Of a stretch of 64,000 nt of DNA, positions 30,278-43,431 are shown in pieces. Within the stretch, counting starts at the first letter, position 1. Every line of letters begins with the position of its first letter. The notes under the pieces were generated by a model that made no database searches, had not been told where the DNA came from, and saw nothing but the letters and a program-made list of their open reading frames with translations. Both the position numbers and the translations under genes were made by a program. Origin of the DNA: Aralia elata (lineage: Eukaryota; Streptophyta; Magnoliopsida; Apiales; Araliaceae); NCBI GenBank assembly GCA_034770075.1, contig CM068383.1:50177222-50241221 (forward strand), in the 5' to 3' direction.

Positions 30278-31460
30278 ACTTGAGTCAATAAAATTATCCT
30301 AAGAATTCAAAACATGCAACATATTCTTAAGATTAGTACGAATCAATTCATAGCCTCCAAGATCATAAATCGCTTTGCAACAGTCAAACCCTGTATAAAC
30401 TTATCAATCACTTATTCATCATTTCACAATAGTTACAATCCCATAATGTGTGTTGTGTGCAATTCCCACCAAATGAATCAGACCTTAAAAGGATTATAAC
30501 ACGAACACATGGTATCAAGAAGTCATCAACCCCTAAGACATATCACAACAATAATCTCAGCCAGGGTAATCATCGCTCAAGTCAAGAGACTACAGTTCTT
30601 TCTAATGTTCTGCCATTCCTCCTAGATGTATTTTTAATCTTATTCCTCAAGGTGAGTGCGTTTTACGCTCCTTCTCACATACCTGTTCCTCCTAAATGCA
30701 TTTTCAATCTTATTCCTCAAGGTGAGTGCGTTTTATGCTCTTTCTCACATACCTGACGAGTGCGTTTTACGCTCAAATTGCCTTATTACATATCCAAGGA
30801 GTGCTCTTTTAAGCTCAATTCCCTCCACCATATATCTTAGCTTTAGAAAGCATATTAGTCTTTTATTTCTTTCTTCTCATATGAACCATAATCGTCCCCC
30901 AAACTTAAACAGTTTACTACCCCTGCTTCCACTAAAGTCGCAATATAATCTTAACTTGTGACAATATCTCATACCAAGGTTTCGAACTATAATCGCCTTA
31001 AAATACAATTACCCTCGGTGGAATATAAATGCTCAAATAATAGGGATCATAACTATGCAAAAACAATCTAATATGATATCAAAGCTTAACATAAGGTTCA
31101 AAAGTTTTTTATCCTGCTAAAACTTTTAATCATATCTTATCATCGGTTACTCTAAAGATTCATTATTTTTTTAATGCAAAAATATATGCAGAATCAATAA
31201 TCTGAAAACAAATGCATAAATCCTATTTAATAAAAATTAACCAACTAATTAAATAAGTCTTAAGTAAACCAACAAACCAGCAAATTAACTTAAAGTATCA
31301 TCAAACCATCCCCCTAAACTTAAATATTACATTGCCCTCAATGTAATACTAGAAAATTCCCTTAAAAAATTCATGCATCACCAGCAACACCATTATCCTC
31401 ACCGGCATCCTCATCATTCGCAAGGCTATTGGTCTCATCTTCTGACTCAAATGCAGTATC
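30278..31460 (-). other. E3 3' untranslated region with hairpin repeats
   Basis: No coding sequence. Four hairpin repeats lie at 30654-30670, 30724-30740, 30758-30774 and 30799-30816. A 10-bp-arm hairpin TATTACATTG-AGGG-CAATGTAATA (31348-31325) precedes a second polypurine-like tract TTTAAGTTTAGGGGGA (31324-31308). The short ORFs here (30314-30961) are in-frame readings of these repeats. Confidence 0.7.
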
Positions 31461-32636
31461 TTAAAACACCGGTGATGGCGAAAAATGAATCAGATCTGGA
31501 TTGTCTATGTTGAAACGAGTTACAAATGTTTGTATGATGTTATTTGTGTGAGTTACATAAATGTCAACTCGATTCGCTAACTGATCCATACGTCGTGCTT
31601 GCTGGCGATTCAAACTTAACAGATTATCCTGGCCACGTTCCAAATTCATTTGAGTCCTTCGTATAGCCTGGATCTCTGCAACTATCTGGTCCAAAGTAGC
31701 ATCAGTTGGAGCACCTCGTCCTGCCTGCCTCGTACCGTGAGATGAACTGGCCCCATGAGATGGTCCTACACGCTCCGTCTGACCAGCGGCATCAGCTATA
31801 TTAGCATCATATCCTTCCCGCATGTTGGACCCACTGCTAATTAGTTCTTTGAACTTGTCAATGGTGTTGCTATCTAATACCGACTTTGGTTGCTCAAATA
31901 TCTCATCTGCTTGCCAAATAACTCCAGCGTTCTTACACAACCCAAAAATAAGAGATGGGTGAGAAAGTCCGCCAGATGTACCGCTCCGCAATGCATGGAG
32001 AATGGAGCTATGGATGACCTTGCCCACATTAATATTTTTTTCCGTGACGATGGCATACAGTAGTACCGCACTGGCCTTAGTTACCTCTGAAACATGAGAT
32101 GTAAGTATTAATTTAGCACAAAGGAAATAAAACCAAGCCATACCAAATTTTCTCAGTGCATTCCGGGGGAAAGAAATTGTTGAAGTAACTGGAATAGCCC
32201 ATTGTGTTCCAGGCTTACATATGCCTTGAAGCACTTCATCCCAGTTCGGTCCATCCTGAACATACCTTGTATATTCATCATTCTCAATAGGTGGCAGGCC
32301 ATAATATTCATTAATAGTCTTGCTGTCAAATGTTACCGCTTTTCCTCGTACCATAGTTACCTTGTTCACCGCCTCAACTGCATTAGCATAAAATTCTATT
32401 ACTATTGTTACAACTACAGCCTCGGGTTGAGCCGTTAATGTTTCCCATCCACGCTCCCGTATCAGTCGCCAGATTTCAAGTCCATTTGCCTCTTGTAGCA
32501 CCAAGCCACATTCCAGAATTAAATTTTTGTTAATCAATGAGACATGAAATCATTTCGATGCTTCCTCACTAACAAACTTTGAGTGATCATATGTGGAAGA
32601 AGAAGCCTGTGATGTGCGCTGACGTTTGGGTGCCAT
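31461..32636 (-). pseudogene. E3 env-position ORF, putative plant transposon protein domain
   Basis: Starts MAPKRQR at 32636 and runs to TAA at 31461, about 391 codons. A single in-frame TGA (32552-32550) lies about 28 codons in; the frame is otherwise open. The body (VRGKAVTFDSKTINEYYGLP; later FGMAWFYFLCAKLIL) resembles the 'putative plant transposon protein' domain (Pfam Transposase_32 type, from memory) found between pol and 3' LTR in Athila-group elements. The C-terminal third is Ser/Gly-rich, then has a helical segment (about residues 300-345). No clear signal peptide; one hydrophobic stretch (about 165-185). The TGA is consistent with CGA-to-TGA deamination at a CpG. Function unknown; position matches the env-like gene of Athila, but the evidence for an envelope role is weak. 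Confidence 0.6.
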
Positions 32637-33681
32637 TTGATTGCTTAACAAAGTGTGAAATCTGAAGAAAGTGATGAAAATTGTGGTTGGAGCAATATGA
32701 CAAACACTTGGCGTGCGCCCAAATTTTAGCCCAAAATCAAAGCTCTTTGAATGTGTCAAATCCTTCCAAACAATGTAGCACAACTCCAACAAGTATTCAA
32801 CAAGTGCAAAGTATTCACAAGAAGGAGGAAGAATCCTTGAAAAACCAATTACCTTTTGAAAGTGAAGAAGATGAAATTTATGTGGGGAAAGTTCAAATCT
32901 TTTTGTAATTGTAAACCCTTGATTCTCCTTTCAATCTCCTAATTGTAGTCTTATTAGGCTAAAGTTGTTGAGTTTGATTGGGATTAAAGTTCTATATAAG
33001 GAAAGAATTTAAATGATTAGGTGAATGTGGGTTATGGAGGGTTTGTGAGGGGAAGTTTTGTTTAAGTGGGAGAGGGAGATGCCAAAGGAATGAGGGAAAT
33101 TGGCAAAATTTGTGCGCTGGTGGTGCTCTTTAACCTGCTGATTCGCGCACAAGCGTCGCGACTCTTAAATGTGTGCGTCACGGCTCATGAACGGATGTCG
33201 CGGCTCTTAAGTTGTGCATCGCGGCGCACAATCTCTATTTGGATTCCTTGCGCTTGCTTAAGGTTCGAGCGTCACGGCCCTTGAGGTATGTCGCAGCTCC
33301 TACTTTGCACGCCGCGGCCCGTAATCTCTAATGGTGTGCGGTTGAACGCTTGCTGAGCCAAAAACTTGTTGAGCTAAATTTTTTCCATATTTCACTTCCT
33401 TAACATTCCCTTGCATGCTTGCCACAAAATGAGTCATTCCCTCCATTTTCTTGCATTTGCTAGCAATTCTCAATCTCTTTAAATTTAATGTAAAACTTGT
33501 ATCCCCTGAATTAATTTGCCAGCAAAACTCAACTCAATTAATTATGCAAAACTCAAGACTAATAATTAAACTAAAATAAATAAACTTAATTTAAATAAAT
33601 TCAAATCTAATTATAAATTAACCCATGGGTTTCCTCCTAGTAGCGCTTGTTTTTAAGTCTTTAGCCTGACTTTTTCCTGTT
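32637..33681 (-). other. E3 spacer with GC-rich repeats between protease and env-position ORF
   Basis: No polymerase or integrase coding sequence is present where it should be. From 33110 to 33330 GC-rich words (GTCGCGACTCTTAAATG, GTCGCGGCTCTTAAG, GCACGCCGCGGCCCG) repeat, matching those in the E3 LTR. At 33358-33381 there is a near-copy of the PBS-proximal LTR edge. At 33640-33617 the minus strand reads CTAGGAGGAAACCCATGG after AAACAAGCGCTA, the post-pol motif seen in the array. Confidence 0.6.
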
Positions 33682-34398
33682 TCAATCACTCGGGATTGTT
33701 GACACGATTGGAATACCTTCGGTTGCCCATCCCATATCATGCATCACGTGCCCATTCTCCTCCATATTCCCTTGCTTTCCATTTTCACTTCTTTTTTCAC
33801 TGTAATCATCTTCCCATTTTTTATTTTCTAAGATCTCTTGTGCGACATAACACTCTTCCACTTCATCCAAAATTTTTATGGTATCAAACACGCTGAACGT
33901 AACCTCTTGATCATTAACCCTCATCGTGACTTCTCCATTTCTTAAATTAATCAACGTTCGTCCAGTGGCTAAGAATGATTATCCTAGAATCAATGGAATC
34001 TCCTTATCTTCTTCATAATCAAGAACTACAAAATCCACTGGGAAAACAAATGTATCGACTCTCACTAACACATCTTCGATCACTCATTTTGGAAGTGTAA
34101 TTGATCGATCCGCCAGTTGCAGAGTTATATTTATTGGCTTCATTCCTTTCATCCTAATTTTTTCGTAAATAGAGAGAGGCATGAGATTAATGCTTGCCTC
34201 GAGATCACATACAGCCTTCCCAACAAACTGGTCCCCAATAGTACATGGTATTGTAAAACTTCCGGGATCTTTCAGTTTAGTGGGTAATTTTCTCTGAACA
34301 ACAGTACTACATTCTTCAGTTAAGGCTACCATCTGTCCTTCACTTATCCTCCTCTTCTTTGACAAGATTTCCTTTATAAACTTGGCATGACTTGGCAT
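33682..34398 (-). pseudogene. E3 protease region (Athila-type), broken
   Basis: Two frame pieces (34398-34084 and 33954-33682) interrupted by stops. The first has SFTIPCTIGD followed by CDLEASINLMPLSIYEKI, the Athila retropepsin site; the expected Asp-Leu-Gly-Ala-Ser has Glu for Gly, which should abolish activity. The second has LRNGEVTMRVNDQEVTF, the usual continuation. No RT follows. Confidence 0.75.
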
Positions 34399-34410
34399 TT
34401 ATTCTAATGC

Positions 34411-35995
34411 CTATGCAAAAGAAATATTGATCTGTAATTTCTTGAAAACCTCCAAGAATTTTGAGAACTGATGGTCTAATTTGTGACTCTTCAACCATTG
34501 TGGGTATGATGCGATAGGATTCTTTGTTTCATGCTTGCACTCGTCATGTTTTAATTCTAACTCTTGATTCTTCTTTTCTTTATTATTATTTAAATCAGTT
34601 CCAATTCCTTCTTCATTTTTAGTGTCAATCTTTCCTGTGGATGTGGTATCATTTTTCGGCAAACTCTTCCCACTTCATAGCATGATAGCCTTGCATTGCT
34701 CATGACTTTCTCTTCTCAGATTGACTTCGGTGTCACTCGGTAGAGCACCCTATGGACGATTATTCACTGCACTTGCTAGTTGTCCCATCTGAGTTTCCAA
34801 ATTACGAAGTGACCCTTCTAGGATATTCATTCTCATGTCATTCGCTGCAATATACTTAGTGATTAACTCTTCTATGCTAGGCTTTCTTTCCTGTTGTGGT
34901 TTAGTTGGGCCTTGGAAACCTGGTGGATGAAATTGTCTTGAGCTGATGATTGATTCTGATTATTGCTCCACGAAAAGTTTGGATGATTTCCCCACCCTGG
35001 ATTGTATGTGTTAGAGTATGTACCCTGCTTGTTCCCTATAAAATTCACTGTTTCGGTATTGATTGCACACTGGTTTGTGTTATGACTTTCCGCACATAAT
35101 TCACAGACTACAGCTATCTGTTGCACTGATTGCGTTCCCATTGCATCAATTTTCTTTGATAAATTTGCCAATTGTGCGGCCAAAGTTGTTACTGCATCTA
35201 TCTCAAATTTCCATCCACTCATTGGTGGAATCAATCTAGCGGTCGACCACTGATAATTATTTGCAGCCATTGTCTCCAACAATTCATACGTTTCTTCGAA
35301 TTTCTTACCCATTAGAGCTCCTCCTGCGGCTGCATCAATACTGGTCCGTGTTGTGTTGAATAACCTATTATAGAATGTTTATACTTGCAACCACTCTGGG
35401 AGTCCATGATGAGGACACCTTCTCAACATTTCCTTCAAACGTTCCCAAGCTTCATATAGCGATTCTGAATTCTGTTGTGTAAAAGATGTAATCTCATTTC
35501 TCATTCTTGCAATCTTTGCTGGGGGGAAAATTTAGCTACAAATTTCTGAGCTAAATCATCCCAAGTAGTGATTGATCCCGCTGGTAGCGAATGTAACCAA
35601 CTTTTTGCCTTATCACGAAGTGTGAAAGGAAAGAACCTCAGTCTTACAGCGTCATCAGTCATGTCCTTGTATTTGAATGTGTCACATATTTCCAAGAAAC
35701 TTACAAGGTGATCGTTTGGATCATCATTTGGCATACCCCCTAATTGGATTGAATTCTGAACCATCTGAATCGTACTGGGTTTGATTTCAAAAATGTTGGC
35801 CTGAATTGCTGGCCTCCTAATGGTTGAATGAATCTCAGTGACTTGCAGCATCGCATAGTCCTTAAGTGATTTTTGTGCCTCTTCGTCAGCCATAGCTTGT
35901 TGCTTAATCATTTCTTTACAAAACTGTCGCATTTTACGAAGTCTTTTGTCAATCTCGTCCTCGAATGGAAGTAATTCGTGCTCCTTTGCCCTAGT
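34411..35995 (-). pseudogene. E3 gag, frameshifted
   Basis: Athila-type gag. The frame opens near 35995 with TRAKEHELLPFEDE, but the expected Met codon is not seen. The main domain at 35932-35501 contains DPNDHLVSFLEICDTFKY and LRDKAKSWLHSLP. A length change in a G6 run (35520-35525) shifts the frame, and a stop near 35380 follows. The frame at 35312-34872 (MGKKFEETYELLETMAANNY) includes the zinc knuckle CELCAESHNTNQC (CX2CX3HX4C, usual for this clade). A Lys/Glu-rich linker (34662-34411) leads towards protease. Gag cannot be made as one product. Confidence 0.8.
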
Positions 35996-36106
35996 TTGTA
36001 TACAAAGCTACCTACGAATAGAGACCAGATTTATAAGTCCACAATGAAATCTAAATTAAAATTAATTGATGGAAATTAATAATAGAAAAATTAAGCTAAC
36101 TATTGC

Positions 36107-36124
36107 TCCCCGGCAACGGCGCTA
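36107..36124 (-). other. E3 primer-binding site (tRNA-Asp type)
   Basis: AGCGCCGTTGCCGGGGA on the minus strand preceded by T, i.e. TAGCGCC instead of TGGCGCC: one mismatch with the tRNA CCA end. It lies six bases from the 5' LTR. Confidence 0.85.
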
Positions 36125-36130
36125 AAAACT

Positions 36131-37603
36131 TGTTGAGCTAAATTTATACTAGCAATTTACGTGCAAGTATACACGGTCAATCAAGTAATAAAGTGAAAGT
36201 AGAGTTATCGATCCCACGAGGAGCGAATAATAACCTAATTAATTCTAAAATACTAATTATGCATCAATCAATTTAATCTAGACAACTTTTATAACAAATG
36301 AGTGAATTAACTACTTTATCAACTATTGAAATATTAAATCAATGAATAAAATGGTTAAGGAATCAATTTCCCCCAACGAATCATTTAAGTAAAACTATCA
36401 TTCTTTTATTAAATGGATTAATCAGAATTGTCAACGGAAAATCACTAATAATGATTATAACCATCTTTCGAATAATTATAAAGCATACCTGTTATTATTA
36501 ATTTTCCTATATTCCTATGAGAAACAATAATAATAAATTCATGAAGATTCATTTTCCAATAGTTGCTTGCGGTATTTGGGTATATTCCTATCCCGTCCAC
36601 AAAATCAGCATTCAATTAGCAATCTATATCACTAAAAAGAATTACTAATCACAAGTTATTATATCCAGATCTTAACCTAAATTCCATTGTCAAATGTCAT
36701 CTAAGTCCATCTAATAATTGTTGATCAGACAATTATACAAATAAAACAAGATATAATAAAAAATTCAACCATAATCGATTTAAATAAACGAATTAATAAA
36801 GATTAAATAAAATCATCATCGGGGTCCATTGAATCCTTAACTAAAAGAATTAGTTCATAATGAAAGTGGACAACGTCAATGATTTATCAAAAGCAATTTT
36901 TGATTACAAAATGAAGAAATAACAGAGAAGAAATAAACTCTGTTGAATCAAGTCTTCGCTCCTAAGCTCCAATTATCCCCTGAGTAAAGCTATGATGAAA
37001 CCCTTATTTCTTTTACGCACTGAATTCTCAATGATAATAAAACTGAATATATCTCCCTCTTAAAATGAATGAATGAATCCTATATTTATTAGTTTATTAC
37101 TAACTACTGATAAACTCCAACCTATATGAGATAACTGTAAATTTTATCAGATCCTTAGCCAAAAGAATACAATCCATCGGGCGCGTGGCTGCACGCGCGC
37201 ACGCCAATCGCGTTCAAGCGACGCGACCCTTGAGTTTGTGCGTCGCGGCTCTCGTCCTTTATCTTTAATGCGTCACGGCTCTTAAGTTTGTGCACAACGA
37301 CCCTTGATCCCTAGCCATTCTTCAATTCCTCTTTTATGCTCCTGCTTTTGGCCAGTCTTCCAAAAGAATTCCAGCTACATTTATCTGTCCATCCGTTTAA
37401 CTTTCGCCAAACGATCATTATTACCTGTAGCAACAAATTAAGGCTAAACTTGCAATAATTTCCTCTATTTATACTAACATAGGTTGAAATCAATTATTCA
37501 CAAAAACTACTAAAATGCAATAAAATACTACCACAACCTCCCTAGAAAAGCAAAATAATCAAGTCAAACATACCCAATTAATAGATATAAAATCTACTCA
37601 TCA
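36131..37603 (-). repeat. E3 5' LTR (1473 bp)
   Basis: Pairs with 28769-30237. Differences are many (for example AGATTCATTTTCCAAT/CAGTTGC, ACGCGCGCACGCC, TGCGTCGCGGC), clearly more than between the E2 LTRs, so E3 is the older of the two. Confidence 0.9.
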
Positions 37604-38129
37604 GACATGTCAAAGTATAACTTATCATACACCAGATACTATGATGATCTCAAGTCCAAGGATCACTTGTACTACTATCACTAGAGGAATTCCTATTGAC
37701 AGGCGAGTAAAACTTCATTAGGTATTCCTTAGCGAGCCATGTTCAGTTAACTTATTCTCCAATAAGCACCTACACACTAGTTTTAGTGTCTCCACACAAA
37801 TGATTATGAGATCAATCATCCTCTTCCTAAAAGCAAGCAACGTATGTACTAATCTATCCGGATTTATTAATCCCCTTTTTAGTAATCCAATGATTAGGAA
37901 CGATTTTAGTTTGTGAGCTATCTAGAATTTAGATCTCATTAGCGTGATCACCATCATGATTCTAAAAGCATTGTTGAAAACTATGAGTTTATCACATTTA
38001 ATATAACAGTATCATGTAGATAACAAAATGCCTTTAATAAATAAATTCTTTTATTAATAACTGAATAAGATTACAAAGTATATGCTACATCATATCAAAT
38101 ATGATTGGCTTGTGTGCATACTACTTTCA
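37604..38129 (-). repeat. Copia X 3' LTR, proximal part
   Basis: Starts on the minus strand TGAAAGTAGTATGCACAC at 38129, right after the polypurine tract AGTGCAAGTGGGAGA (38145-38131), and continues as in the solo LTR 41622-43426. GACAT at 37604-37608 is the right target duplication of E3. Confidence 0.9.
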
Positions 38130-38149
38130 ATCTCCCACTTGCACTAAAG

Positions 38150-41100
38150 TCAATCGCCATGGTATCTAATACCTATCTTCTGTAAGTGACGATCAAACTG
38201 TTATTGTGTTAAAGCTTTAATAAATGGATCTGCAATGTTGTCTTGAGTGTCCACACGCTCTAGGGTGACATCTCCTATTTCAATAATCTCTCTAATCAAA
38301 TGAAACCGCTGCAACACGTGTTTGGATTTCTGATGAGACCTGGGTTCCTTAGCCTGCGCAACAGCTCCAGTGTTGTCACAGAATAAAGGTACAACTCCTC
38401 TAATGCTAGGAACCACTCCAAGTTTAGCTATGAACTTCTTCATCCAAACAACTTCCTTTGAGGCTTCATTTGCAGCTATGTACTCTGCCTCTGTCACTGA
38501 ATCAACAACTGTTTACTGCTTGGAACTTTTTCAACTCACCGCGCCATCGTTTAAGGTAAACACATACCCTGAAATGGATTTACTATCATCTTGGTCCATT
38601 TGGAAACTTGAGTCTGTATAGCCCTCTAGTTTCAATTCAGGCCCACCGTAGACAAGAAATAGATCCTTAGTTTTTTTAAGTACTTTAGGATGTTTTTCAC
38701 TGCCTTCCAATGCTCTTTTCCTAGATTCGACTGATATCTGATTATTACACTAAGTGCATGAGCAACATCTGGTCTAGTACATATCATACCGTACATGATA
38801 GATCTTATTGCTGAAGCATAAGAAATCTTACTCATACGGTCTCTCTCCTTAGGTGTCTTTGGGGCCTGTTTCTTGGAGAGATGTATTCCATGGCTCATCG
38901 GCATGAGACCTCTCTTGGAATCTTCCATGCTAAACTTCTTTAGCATCGAGTCAATGTAATTTCCTTAGGTCAAGCCAAGCATCCTTTTAAATCTATCTAT
39001 ATAGATCTTTATCCCCAAAATATAGGATGCCTCACCCAAGTCCTTCATGGAGAAGTGTTTAGATAGCCAAATTTTGATCGACTGTAGCATAAGATCATCA
39101 TTCCCTATCAGTAATATATCATCTACATATAATACTAAGAATGAAACAACACTCCCACTAAGCTTCTTGTACAGACAAGGTTCATCCTCATTTTTGATAA
39201 AATCAAACCCTTTGATTATCTCATCAAAACGGATGTTCCATCTTCGAGAAGCTTGCTTCAATCCATAGATGGATCGTTGTAGCTTACAAACTTGATTTGT
39301 TCCAACCGTTGAAACAAAACCCTCTAGCTGAATCTTATATACATTTTCCTCAAGTTTCCCATTGAGAAAGGCCGTTTTCACATCCATTTGCCAGATTTTG
39401 TAGTCATAATAAGCTGCAATTGTAAGCAAAATCCGAATGGACTTGAGCATAGCTACTGGTCGGAAGGTTTCATCATAGTCAACTCCTTGTCTTTGTTTGA
39501 AACCTTTTGCAACCAGTCGGGCCTTATAGGTCTCTACCTTGTCGTCTGCTCCAGTCTTTCTCTTAAAGACCCATTTACACCCAATAGGCTTAATGCCCTC
39601 CGGTGGTGAAACCAAAGTCCATACTTGGTTTTCATACATAGAGTCCATCTTGGATTTCATAGCTTCTAGCCATTTCTCTGAGTCTTTACTACTCATAACC
39701 TCTTCGTAAGTCAATGGATCATCATCCTCTATGATGCGTACCTTATCATCATCATCATCTATAATGAATTCATACATGTCAGGTATCTTCGGTACTCTTC
39801 CAGATTTACGAATAGGTTGTGGTACATTAGGTTCTTCCACTTGGTCAGGTACCTGACTTTGATCCGTAGTATTTTGTGGTTCTTGAACTTCTTCAAGATA
39901 TATCTTACTCCCACTAACCCTTTCAAGGATAAATTCCTTTTCTAAGAAAGCAGCATTTTCACAACAAACACCTTTTGATCAGTAGGATGATAGAAATGAT
40001 ACCCTAATGTTTCTTTAGGGTATCCCACGAATCTACACTTGTCGGATCTAGTCTTTAGCTTATCATGCTCAAACCTTTTGACATAAGCTGGACAACTCCA
40101 AGTCTAAACATGCTTAAGATTTGGTTTCCTCCCTATCCATAACTCATATGGAGTCTTTGGAACGGATTTGGTAGGTACCTTGTTAAGTAGGTATGCAGCA
40201 GATTCTAAGGCATAACCCCAGAAGGATACTAGAAGGTCGGTAAAACTCATCATGGAACGAACCATGTCCAACAATGTTCGATTTCTCCTTTCAGATACAC
40301 CATTCAACTGTAGCATCCTTGGTGGAGTCCATTATGAGATTATACTATTTTCTTTGAGACAATTGAGAAACTCATTGGTTAAGTATTCCCCTCCTCGATC
40401 CGATCGAAGAATCTTAATACTCTTACTAGTTTACTTCTCTACTTCACTTCTGAATTCTTTGAACTTTTCAAACGATTCAGATTTGTATTTCATTAAATAC
40501 ACATATCCAAATCTAGAATGATCATCAGTGAAAGTAATAAAATAAGAATACCCTCCTCGTGCATTTGTTGTCATAGGTCCATATACGTCTGTGTGTACCA
40601 ATGCTAACAACTCTGTAACTCATTCTCCTTTTCCACTAAAAGGAGATTTAGTCAACTTACCCATGAGACAAGATTCACAAGTTGGATATGATTCAAAATC
40701 AGATAGCTCTAAAAGTCCATCTTTATACAACTTGGTTAATCATGTTTCATTGATACGACTGAGTCTACAGTGCCACATAAAGGTATAATTAACATCATCT
40801 AGTTTTCTTTTCTTAGTTTGTTCAATTTGAAATATATTTTCATGAAAGTTAAGTATGTAAAGTCCATTCAGTAAATTGCCAACACCATATAAAACAGTTT
40901 TATTATAAATAGAACAACTGTTTTTCTTTATTATAATATCAAAACCATCTATATCCAATACAGAAATTGAAATAATGTTTCTAATGAGTGTCAGAACATA
41001 ATAACAATTATTTAAACTAATGGACTTGCCCGTAGGCAGTGCTAAACAATAAGTTCCTACAGCTAATGCAACAACCTTTGCTCCATTTCTCACTCGTAGG

Positions 41101-41621
41101 ACGACTTCATCCTTGTTCAGCTTTCTACTTCTGCTTAGTCCCTGTATATTGTTACATATGTGAGAACCACAGCCGGTATCCAATATCCAAGAAGAATTTT
41201 GACGTTCAAAAAAATTAATTTCAATTATAAACAAACCTAGATCGGAAGTCGAAGCTTCTCCAAGCTTCTTTTGGTCCGCAAGATATTGATTGCAGTTTCT
41301 CTTCCAGTGTCCCGGCTTATTGCAATGGTAGTAAATTCGTTTACTATCAGGATCAGCTTTCTTTTTATCCTTTCCTTGCGCCTTGCCCTTAGCCTTCTTC
41401 TTTTTCTTCTTTTCAGAAGATACCTTGGGCCTCTTCCTTTTCTTGGAAGAATCATCCACTAGTAAGACTTGGTTCTTCTTGGATAAAAAGTGACCTTCAG
41501 CAGTTTTCTGCATGTTAAGTAACTAAGGCAAGCTTACGTCCAACTTATTCATGTGAAAATTCACAACAAATTGTGAGAATGTGTCTGGGAGTGACTGCAA
41601 GATCAAATCTTGACTTAACTC
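38150..41621 (-). pseudogene. Copia X gag C-terminus and pol
   Basis: Order: gag end (41621-41515, LPDTFSQFVVNFHMNKLDVSLP), Lys-rich linker, zinc knuckle YHCNKPGHWKRNC whose first Cys is Tyr, protease WILDTGCGSHICNN, pre-integrase and integrase pieces (40316-40104, VSERRNRTLLDMVRSM), reverse transcriptase 39840-38965 with MDVKTAFLNG and the YVDD box, and RNase H (38497-38201, TEAEYIAANEASKEVVWMK, FCDNTGA). Stops or shifts separate five main open pieces, and a TAA after ALTQ precedes the natural end at 38150. No functional polyprotein. The RT piece is the best preserved. Confidence 0.9.
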
Positions 41622-43426
41622 TGTTAGGTTTGTATATAGCGCAAACATGCAATCAAATTACATAAATAGTGCAGAATCGCAATAAAACGAATTTTAAAAT
41701 TTTTCATACAAACCATCACCTTGATCATCTATGTACTCAATTATCAATTAAACGAAAGAGATAAAGTATGAGAATCATACCCTTGTAGAACCATGCTTCC
41801 ACAGGTACGAGTTCACCTCCAAATCCTTCGCATTCTCCTTGAATTCCACCGATTAAATTCCTTCCTTTGATCAACGTTAGCCACCCAAGTGTTTGGCCTC
41901 TAGAGGTGATCCACCAAGGAATAATAGTTGTTCAAGAAGATGGGTGTTGGCAAAACCCTAGTTTCTATCTTTATAGAAATTGCAAGTACTCTCTCTCTCC
42001 AATTCTTATGGAAGAGTGTGTAACTGTCTAACCCTAAATCATGATAAGACTCCTCTTATTTATAGATATAGGGAACCCTCCTAAACTATTTAGGATTAGG
42101 GTTTTTATTTTAATTATACTCCTTTAATTAATTGAACTCATAATCTAATTAGGAATTTATGAGAGTACTTTTATTAATTAATTCCCAATCCCTATTAGGA
42201 ATTAAATAATAGTAATAGTAATAATAATAATAATAATCCTCTTATTAATTTATATTTAATATTTCTAAAATATTAAATAATAAATATTAAGCTATTTAAT
42301 TTATTCTATCTCCATAGATTAAATTAAATACACTTAACTTATTATTACGATTATGCCATTTACTTTTTAAATAAATATTTTCCTTTTGCGGTGTGACCCT
42401 TTAGGTTCTCCATATTAAACCGGTTATGAATAAATCAATTAGAACATTTCTAATTTTATTTAAATAAATAAATTAAACTATTTAATTTATTTAAATAAAT
42501 AATATTTATTCTACAATAAGGATAAGCCCCCTTAGCGATCAACGACTTTCCAGATAATATAGATTTCAATATTAATCATAAAAGAACCTTTCAGTGAATA
42601 GTTACCGTACAATTCAATCCTTCTACCATACAATGTCCCAATTAAATATAAGACATGGAATTACTGTCAAGTCTTATTTTATTTAATTATATGTATTTCG
42701 ATTCCCAAATGCACAACTCTAAATAATGCAAATTAGAAACTCCTTTCTAATTTCATTCTGCCTTGGCAAAGGACTACTGAGTTGTCATTTATCGAATCAC
42801 ATATGACATTCACATCTTTTACTATACGTGGTAGATTCTTTGTTGATCATTCACCTATCTCCATGTATAACTTATTATACCCAATCATACCCTTTGTTAT
42901 ACCCTAAAGGTCTTAAGGGACATGTCAAAGTATAACTCATCATACACAAGATACTATGATGATCTCAAGTCCAAGGATCATTTGTACTACTATCACTAGA
43001 GGAATTCCTATTGACAGGCGAGTAAAACTCCATTAGGTATTCCTTAGCGAGCCACGTTCAGTGAACTTATTCTCTAATAAGCACCTACATACTTGCTTTA
43101 GTGTCTCCACACAAATGATTATGAGATCAATCATCCTCTTTATAAGAGCAAGCAACGTATGTACTAATCTATCCGGATTCACTAATCCCCTTTTTAGTAA
43201 TCCAACGATTAGGAACGATTTTAGTTTGTGAGCTATCTAGAATTTAGATCTCATTAGCATGATCCCCATCATGATTCTAAAAGCATTGCTCAAAACTATG
43301 GGTTTATCAAATTTAATATAACAACACCATGTAGATAATGTAAAATGCCTTTAATAACCGAATAAGATTACAAAGTATATGCTACATCATATCAAATATG
43401 ATTGACTTGTGTGCATATTACTTTCA
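41622..43426 (-). mobile_element. Solo copia LTR inserted in copia X gag
   Basis: A complete LTR (1805 bp; TGTTAGG... to ...TACTTTCA on the plus strand) of the same family as copia X, with a perfect target duplication AACTC at 41617-41621 and 43427-43431 and no internal region. Joining the flanks restores the gag frame. It arose from a full element by LTR-LTR recombination. Confidence 0.93.
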
Positions 43427-43431
43427 AACTC

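Larger units (their letters stand above)
28769..37603 (-). mobile_element. Element E3: Athila-like Ty3/gypsy lacking RT and integrase
   Basis: LTRs of 1469 and 1473 bp (TG...CA), target duplication GACAT (28764-28768 and 37604-37608), tRNA-Asp-type PBS and polypurine tract. Internally it has decayed gag and protease, then no RT, RNase H or integrase, then an env-position ORF. It is therefore a non-autonomous derivative that needed polymerase and integrase from another element. It inserted into the 3' LTR of copia X. Confidence 0.9.

Noticed and set aside
33682..33954. A separate small gene of 90 residues
   Set aside because: It continues the E3 protease region after one stop and matches the usual Athila sequence there.
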